A DNA stretch of 43,624 nucleotides from positions 1 to 43,624 of the forward strand of contig JAJCYV010000009.1 of the NCBI GenBank assembly GCA_029262695.1. Reading direction: 5' to 3'. This document shows, piece by piece, positions 38,317-43,624 of the stretch (position 1 is the first letter of the stretch; the number at the start of each line of letters is the position of its first letter). The notes beneath the pieces were generated by a model. That model saw nothing but the letters and a program-made list of their open reading frames with translations, made no database searches and was not told where the DNA came from. Source of the stretch: Chloroflexota bacterium (GTDB lineage: Bacteria; Chloroflexota; Dehalococcoidia; SM23-28-2; RBG-16-64-32). Position numbers and translations under genes: made by a program.

Positions 38317-38682
38317 CTGGAAGGCAGTCTACGCTAGAGCCTTGCCACGCGGCAGCCCCTCCGTCTTCGACTTGCAGCTAACGAAAGCGGCTCCGGCGAG
38401 ACGCACTCAGACGCGAATCTGCTGGGCGAAGACGCTGCCGGCGACGGGGAGGTCGGCGAACCCGACTATTTCGCCGTCAGGGAATGGCTCGACAGTCGAT
38501 AACACCCCGCCCTAGTGCTCGCCTTCACAGATTCGGCGTTCTAGTGTTCACGCCGTCCTGTTCGGGAAACAGATTTGAGGGAGGGCGCAGCCCAGACGGG
38601 TACACAAGCGGCACCCCTACAGATTCGTCGAACATCTCGCCGCTATCCGATGCGTATCTGACCCTATTCACGATCCGGGGCC
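38317..38682. other. 366-base gap with degenerate coding traces
   Basis: No intact gene. A short minus-strand frame ending at 38407 (about 32 codons, ...FADLPVAGSVFAQQIRV) reads like the end of a protein without its beginning. AGACGCGAATCTG at 38409-38421 also occurs at 37060-37072, on the other side of the two membrane-protein genes. Taken as a scar of earlier insertions and deletions. Confidence 0.4.
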
Positions 38683-38786
38683 TCAGCCACCCAGCCCGAA
38701 GACGCGCGTGGCGTTGGCGGAGAGGAACATCTCCTTCGCCTCGTCCTCGTACAGGAAATCCGCCGGAGTATCTGCTTGAGCATCGG
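38683..38786 (-). pseudogene. 3'-terminal remnant of an amidohydrolase gene
   Basis: The minus strand encodes ADFLYEDEAKEMFLSANATRVFGLGG and a TGA at 38685-38683. The last 20 residues match exactly the C-terminus of the intact amidohydrolase at 40452-41267 (DEAKEMFLSANATRVFGLGG), and the DNA shares an identical 38-base block (38708-38745 with 40477-40514). Upstream residues differ, so it comes from a paralogue or related allele. It is cut off where the ACR3 gene ends. Confidence 0.8.
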
Positions 38787-39929
38787 CTAGCGCTCTCCGC
38801 CGCCAGCTCCGGGCACGGCGCTCTGCACGCCGGCGGCTTGTGGCACCGTGACAGGAGTGGGGAAGAACCGGCGAGCCCAGAGCGCCACGTACACGAGCGC
38901 GACAAGCACCGGCACCTCCACCAGCGGGCCGACGACCCCGGCCAGCGCCTGTCCGGACTCCACGCCGAACGTGGCGATGGCGACGGCGATTGCCAGTTCG
39001 AAGTTGTTGCTGGCCGCCGTGAACGCCAGTGTTGCCGTCTTCGGATATCCCAGATGCTGCACGCGGCCCCAGGCGAACGCGACGGTCCACATGAGGGCGA
39101 AGTAGGCGACCAAGGGGATCATGATGCGCACCACGTCCAGCGGCTGCGAAGTGATCGAGTCGCCCTGGATCGCGAAGAGGATGACGACAGTGAACAGCAG
39201 GCTGTAGAGGGCGAACGGGCCGATGCGCGGCATGAATGTGCCCTCGTACCAGGCGTCGCCCTTCTTGCGGCGGCCGATGACGCTCGTCGCGAAGCCGGCG
39301 GCGAGCGGGATGCCGAGGAAGATGAGCACCGACCTGGCGATGTCCCAGATCTCGAAGTTGATCGACAACTGCTCGAGACCAAGCCAGCCGGGGAGGAGTT
39401 CCAGGTAGAAATATCCGAGAAGCGCGTAGGCGGCCACTTGAAAGATCGAATTCAGCACCACAAGCACGGCGGCCGCTTCGTTGTTCCCATAGGCGAGTGC
39501 GTTCCAGATCAGCACCATCGCGATGCACCGTGCGAGTCCGATCAGGATCAGACCGGTGCGGAACTCCGGCAGGTCAGGCAGGAACAGCCAGGCCAGAGCG
39601 AACATCAGCGCCGGACCAACGATCCAGTTCAACAGGAGCGACGAAACGATCAGGGGCTTATCGGCAGCAACGTCGCCCAGGCGGTTGTAGCGGACTTTGG
39701 CCAGGACGGGATACATCATCCCCAGCAGCCCGATCGCGATAGGCAGTGAAGTAGTGTCGATCTTGATCCGGTCGAGGGTCTCGTTCAACCCAGGGAGGAC
39801 GCGTCCAAGAGCCAGCCCGGTCACCATCGCCAGGCCGATCCAGACCGGCAGGAACCGGTCGAGAGTCGATAGCCGCTCTAGAACGGAGGTTTCCACTTCG
39901 ACCTGGCGCTTACTGACGACGTTAGCCAC
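38787..39929 (-). CDS. arsB: Arsenite efflux permease ACR3
   Basis: Membrane carrier that exports As(III). 380 residues, about ten helices. Seen: LSTLDRFLPVWIGLAMVTGLALG, PIAIGLLGMMYPVLAKVRYNRLG, LLLNWIVGPALMFALAWLFL, the essential Cys135 in GLARCIAMVLIWN, and TAASNNFELAIAVAIATFG. This is the ACR3 type, not the E. coli ArsB type. The GTG at 39929 has GGAAGAG upstream and overlaps the arsR stop by eight bases; an ATG at 40031 would overlap arsR by 110 bases and is unlikely. Ends directly at the amidohydrolase remnant. Confidence 0.95.
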   Translation of the reverse strand: MANVVSKRQVEVETSVLERLSTLDRFLPVWIGLAMVTGLALGRVLPGLNETLDRIKIDTTSLPIAIGLLGMMYPVLAKVRYNRLGDVAADKPLIVSSLLLNWIVGPALMFALAWLFLPDLPEFRTGLILIGLARCIAMVLIWNALAYGNNEAAAVLVVLNSIFQVAAYALLGYFYLELLPGWLGLEQLSINFEIWDIARSVLIFLGIPLAAGFATSVIGRRKKGDAWYEGTFMPRIGPFALYSLLFTVVILFAIQGDSITSQPLDVVRIMIPLVAYFALMWTVAFAWGRVQHLGYPKTATLAFTAASNNFELAIAVAIATFGVESGQALAGVVGPLVEVPVLVALVYVALWARRFFPTPVTVPQAAGVQSAVPGAGGGER

Positions 39930-40335
39930 TGGACTCTTCCAGAGCGATTGGAATGCTCTCCCGAAACGGTCTGCCGGAGTCGTATCCGACAACGCAGACT
40001 CCCCGGTCTCGGAGGCGGGTGCGCCTTCCAAGGCGCTCCCTGTCCTCTCTCACGGTTTCAGCGCTGCTGTTCGCCATCAGGACCTCGACTATGGCGGCGC
40101 CCAGAGGGGAGGCGGGCGAGACCCGGTAGTAGACCCAGTTGCCGCTTTTCTTGCCCGCAACGAGGCCGGCGTCCCGCAGGACGGCGAGCTGGCGGGACAC
40201 CTGATACTGCGGTAACCGCAGGGCGTCTACCAGCTCGCAGACGCAGACCCCATCGGGTTCATCTGCCAGAAGGCTAACGATACGGAGGCGATCTTCGTCA
40301 GCGAGTGCCCTTAGTAGATCTGAGGTCTGTTTCAT
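39922..40335 (-). CDS. arsR: ArsR-family arsenite-responsive repressor
   Basis: 137 residues. Winged helix with the metalloid-binding pair Cys31 and Cys33 in GVCVCELVDAL at the start of the recognition region, then LPQYQVSRQLAVLRDAGLVAGKKSGNWVYYRV. Releases its operator on binding As(III) or Sb(III). The C-terminal 45 residues are Arg-rich without a known motif. First gene of the arsR-acr3 pair; a palindrome overlaps its upstream region. Confidence 0.94.
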   Translation of the reverse strand: MKQTSDLLRALADEDRLRIVSLLADEPDGVCVCELVDALRLPQYQVSRQLAVLRDAGLVAGKKSGNWVYYRVSPASPLGAAIVEVLMANSSAETVREDRERLGRRTRLRDRGVCVVGYDSGRPFRESIPIALEESSG

Positions 40336-40342
40336 CGATAAC

Positions 40343-40364
40343 GTATGCGCATTTCCGCATATAC
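40343..40364. promoter_or_regulatory. Probable ArsR operator
   Basis: GTATGCG (40343-40349) and CGCATATAC (40356-40364) form an imperfect inverted repeat 8 bases from the arsR ATG, in the local AT-rich spot where the promoter must lie. Position and symmetry fit autoregulation by ArsR; no exact consensus is claimed. Confidence 0.5.
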
Positions 40365-40451
40365 GCTACCCGCCGCAGTGTGTTGGGTCAAGCCCGTTGT
40401 GCTCAGCTCTGCCGGCAGTCTCGCCTCTCACGGACCCGTCGAAGCGGGGCG

Positions 40452-41267
40452 TCAGCCGCCGAGGCCGAAGACGCGGGTGGCGTTGGCGGAGAGGAACATC
40501 TCCTTCGCCTCGTCGTCGAGGTCCAGGGAGTCGAGGTCCTCCAGGCACTTCGCCGGCGTGATCATCGGGTAGTTCGTCCCGAACATCACCTTCTTGCGCC
40601 CGCGGCCGCGCATGTACGCGACGAGTTCCGGCGGGTAGCGCTTCGCGGTGTAGGCCGAAGTGTCGATGTAGACGTTGGAGTACTTCGTCGCCAGCGAGAT
40701 CATCTCGTTCGTCCAGGGGAATCCGATGTGCCCGGCGACGATCACGAGGTCCGGGAACTCCAGCGCGACGTCGTCGAGGTACGGGATCGGGCGTCCGGGC
40801 TCGGAGGGCTGGAGCGGGCCGGTGTGTCCCGTCTGCAGGCAGAACGGCACGCCCAGCTCGGAGCACTCAGCGTAGACGGGATAGTAGCGGCGGTCGTTCG
40901 GGGGCAGGTTCCAGAGCCAGGGAATGATGCGGATCGCCTTGAAGCCGAGAGCCTGCACGCAGCGCCGCACCTCCCGCACCGCCTCCACGGGCCGGGCGAT
41001 GTTCACAGAGCCGACGCCGATGAGGCGACCGGGGGCCTGGCGCACGAAGCCGTCGACCTCGTCGTTGCTGATGAGGAAGCCGTCGGGGCCGTGCCAGGCG
41101 CTGACGAGGCCGACGTCGACGCCGGCGCCGTCCATTGCGGCGATCGTGAACTCGACCGGGACTTCCTGGTCGGGCGTCGCCATCTTCGTCCAGCGCTTCA
41201 GCGAATCGAACATCTCGTGCTGCATGAAACGAAGGGTAGGGTGCTGCATCCAGACGTCGATGATCAC
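40452..41267 (-). CDS. Amidohydrolase-family TIM-barrel protein (ACMSD-like)
   Basis: 271 residues. IIDVWMQHP at the N-terminus in place of the usual D-x-H-x-H, YPVYAECSELGVPFCLQTGHTG, PDLVIVAGHIGFPWTNEMISLATKYSNVYIDTSAY, and MFGTNYPMITPAKCLEDLDSL; the C-terminus is LSANATRVFGLGG. These match the amidohydrolase-related group that includes 2-amino-3-carboxymuconate-semialdehyde decarboxylase. The first metal-binding motif looks reduced. The GTG at 41267 has a perfect AGAGGAGG; an ATG 13 codons upstream is less likely. Its 3' end is duplicated at 38683-38786. Confidence 0.88.
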   Translation of the reverse strand: MIIDVWMQHPTLRFMQHEMFDSLKRWTKMATPDQEVPVEFTIAAMDGAGVDVGLVSAWHGPDGFLISNDEVDGFVRQAPGRLIGVGSVNIARPVEAVREVRRCVQALGFKAIRIIPWLWNLPPNDRRYYPVYAECSELGVPFCLQTGHTGPLQPSEPGRPIPYLDDVALEFPDLVIVAGHIGFPWTNEMISLATKYSNVYIDTSAYTAKRYPPELVAYMRGRGRKKVMFGTNYPMITPAKCLEDLDSLDLDDEAKEMFLSANATRVFGLGG

Positions 41268-41403
41268 TGGGTTCCTCCTCTGCGGCTGGCGGGCCGGGGC
41301 GTTCAAACGAAACTATAACCCTTCCTGGCGGGAGCGGTCTTCACCGCTTGTTAACCGGCCCGGCGGCCGCGCTTATTGACCGCTTATCGGCGCGCGCCGT
41401 ACG

Positions 41404-41418
41404 TTGGAATTGTTCCAA
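41404..41418. promoter_or_regulatory. Palindrome before the 39-residue membrane protein
   Basis: TTGGAA, spacer TTG, TTCCAA: a perfect 6-bp inverted repeat 12 bases from the start codon. It overlaps or follows a weak promoter TTGACC (41376-41381), 18 bases, TACGTT (41400-41405). Operator-like. Confidence 0.4.
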
Positions 41419-41430
41419 GGGAGGGACACG

Positions 41431-41550
41431 ATGACCAGAGTCATGGCAGGCCTATACGCGATAGTCGTCGCTGCACTCGTGGCAGCGAGCATGTACCTCA
41501 CCGGCGCTCTCACAACCGGCGACATCACCAGCTTCGTCGGCATCTCGTAG
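41431..41550 (+). CDS. 39-residue single-pass membrane protein
   Basis: ATG at 41431 with AGGGAGGG ideally spaced (5-6 bases). The product is M-T-R-V-M-A-G-L-Y then a hydrophobic helix AIVVAALVAASMYLTGAL and a short polar tail TTGDITSFVGIS. One membrane segment, positive N-terminus. No family recognised. It stands alone between two minus-strand genes and has an operator-like palindrome upstream, which supports it being real despite its size. Confidence 0.6.
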   Translation: MTRVMAGLYAIVVAALVAASMYLTGALTTGDITSFVGIS

Positions 41551-41573
41551 CGCCTGCGCCCCGGAAACGAACG

Positions 41574-42377
41574 TTACGAGCGTTCGTCCCAGTGCTCCCA
41601 GAAGTGATGCACGGGCCCGTGGCCGCCTCCCACCGGATAGGCCCTCCGCAGCGCCTCCGTAAGGTACTCCTTCGCGTGTGACACCGCGTCCGGGACCGAC
41701 TCGCCGCGCGCCAGGAACGTGGCGATCGCCGAGGCGAAGGTGCAGCCCGTACCGTGAGTGCTCATTGTCGCGATGCGTGGCGCGCTGAAGTCGTGGAACG
41801 CCTCACCGTCGAAGAGGACGTCCGTGGCCGCATCGCCGTCGCGGTGGCCGCCCTTGATCACGACGTTGCGCGCGCCCATCGCCTGAAGCTCGCGCGCGGC
41901 CTCGCGGATGTCGCCGTCGCCGCGCACCTTTCGGCCCAGCAGGTCTTCCGCTTCCGGCAGGTTGGGCGTGAGCACGTGCGCCAGCGGCACGAGCTTCTCG
42001 CGCATCGCCTGCACGGCGTCGGCGCGGAGGAGACGGTCGCCGCTTTTGGCGACCATCACAGTGTCGACGACGAGGTTGCGGAAAGCGTGCTCGGCCGCCT
42101 TCGCGGCCACGACCTCGATGATCTCGGCGCTGGCGAGCATCCCCGTCTTGACGGCGTCGGGCGTGACGTCGGCGAGGACCGTGTCGATCTGCAGGGCGAC
42201 GAAAGCGGCCGGCGCTTCGTGCACGCCGGTGACCGCGCGAGTGTTCTGCGCCGTCAGCGCCGTGATCACGGCCATGCCGTAGGCGCCGAGGGCCGACGCG
42301 GTCTTGAGGTCGGCCTGGATGCCGGCGCCGCCGCTGGGATCCGAGCCGGCGATGCTGAGCACGGTGGGAACTGTCAT
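41574..42377 (-). CDS. thiD: Hydroxymethylpyrimidine (phosphate) kinase ThiD
   Basis: Phosphorylates HMP and HMP-P to HMP-PP for ThiE. 267 residues, ribokinase fold: LSIAGSDPSGGAGIQADLKT, ALTAQNTRAVTGVHE, DAVKTGMLASAEIIEVVA, VDTVMVAKSGDRLL, LTPNLPEAEDLLG, VVIKGGH, and the anion-hole/catalytic THGTGCTFASAIATFLA. Away from the thi operon and with no TPP aptamer upstream. The ribosome-binding site is weak. Confidence 0.95.
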   Translation of the reverse strand: MTVPTVLSIAGSDPSGGAGIQADLKTASALGAYGMAVITALTAQNTRAVTGVHEAPAAFVALQIDTVLADVTPDAVKTGMLASAEIIEVVAAKAAEHAFRNLVVDTVMVAKSGDRLLRADAVQAMREKLVPLAHVLTPNLPEAEDLLGRKVRGDGDIREAARELQAMGARNVVIKGGHRDGDAATDVLFDGEAFHDFSAPRIATMSTHGTGCTFASAIATFLARGESVPDAVSHAKEYLTEALRRAYPVGGGHGPVHHFWEHWDERS

Positions 42378-42433
42378 CGCGATCAGCGTCGCGCCGAAGG
42401 GCCCGTGGCGTCAAGCACGCGAACGTCTGTCAC

Positions 42434-42462
42434 GTAGCGGAGCGCCTTCAGGCCTCCACTAC
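42434..42462. repeat. Palindromic intergenic repeat, second family, copy 1
   Basis: From GTAGCGGAGCGCCTTCAGG to CCTCCACTAC: an imperfect palindrome with ends GTAGCGGA/TCCACTAC. Related in plan and ends to the element at 42513-42537 in the same thiD/sirtuin gap. Confidence 0.45.
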
Positions 42463-42512
42463 ATGCGCGCGTCATTGTATGGGCGTCTCGAGATTTGAAG
42501 AGCGGTCCGGTC

Positions 42513-42537
42513 TGTGGAAGGCTAAAGCCTTCCGCTA
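42513..42537. repeat. Palindromic intergenic repeat, second family, copy 2
   Basis: GGAAGGCT (42516-42523), AA, AGCCTTCC (42526-42533), flanked by TGT and GCTAC. A perfect 8-bp hairpin. With the copy at 42434-42462 it fills the 231-base gap upstream of the sirtuin; apart from the sirtuin's TATAAT nothing else is seen there. Confidence 0.5.
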
Positions 42538-42594
42538 CGACCGTCGCGCTTCGCCATGCTCAAGGCGCGCACCCAGCGATGGCCTGCGCTCTCA

Positions 42595-42600
42595 TATAAT
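42595..42600 (+). promoter_or_regulatory. -10 box for a probably leaderless sirtuin transcript
   Basis: Perfect TATAAT ending 8 bases before the ATG at 42609, with no ribosome-binding site between. The transcript would begin at or within two bases of the start codon. No good -35 is visible. Confidence 0.45.
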
Positions 42601-42608
42601 GACGGACG

Positions 42609-43624
<1,016 letters not shown>

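Overview
The window is high-GC bacterial chromosome, densely packed with genes read from both strands. No rRNA, tRNA, CRISPR array, transposase or integrase was seen. A Chloroflexota bacterium, perhaps Dehalococcoidia-like, fits best: the ilv genes sit behind a T-box leader, one small secreted protein carries a dockerin-like repeat, and amidohydrolases, a family III CoA-transferase and an N-acyl-D-amino-acid deacylase are present. That assignment is an inference from gene content, not from a marker-gene tree.

Layout. 1-479 is the start of rpoB (minus), with a near-consensus promoter of its own. 677-2691 is a coupled ada/EamA-transporter pair (minus). 2881-16026 runs plus: prs, secA, an unknown protein, ilvE, a membrane protein, a GDSL lipoprotein, a geranylgeranyl-reductase-like flavoprotein, a DUF192 lipoprotein, a class III PLP enzyme with an adjacent APH-type kinase, a secreted dockerin-like protein and a GNAT. 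16051-23327 is the branched-chain amino acid operon: promoter, T-box leader (probable Val specifier GUC), ilvD, ilvB, ilvN, ilvC, a possible Leu-rich leader ORF with hairpins, and leuA. 23534-26839 is recQ-holA (minus). An 89-bp inverted repeat built on CGGAT separates recQ from a divergent operon of D-aminoacylase-like amidohydrolase, metallo-beta-lactamase-fold hydrolase and EthD-like protein (27067-29588). A VTT/DedA-like membrane protein and thiE follow.

Thiamine. thiE (plus) meets head-on the minus-strand operon thiC - YCII protein - thiG - tenI-like - thiS - thiO, which is preceded by a promoter, a TPP riboswitch and an intrinsic terminator. thiD lies separately at 41574-42377. No thiF-like gene is in the window.

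Accessory zone, about 36000-40400. It holds an unknown gene, an AT-richer non-coding stretch, two small membrane proteins with Cys-rich N-termini, a LexA-like remnant, the broken 3' end of an amidohydrolase gene, and an arsR-ACR3 arsenic cassette with an operator-like palindrome. The intact amidohydrolase relative lies on the other side of the cassette, so the cassette is flanked by 3' gene ends sharing an identical 38-bp block. The window ends with a 39-residue membrane protein, thiD, a sirtuin, and the start of a CaiB/BaiF CoA-transferase whose first codons run through four tandem heptamers.

The most interesting items are the putative leuA leader, the CGGAT inverted repeat, the arsenic cassette between gene ends, the heptamer repeat at the CoA-transferase start, and the kinase/PLP-enzyme pair. 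No clearly new multi-gene defence or metabolic system was recognised.
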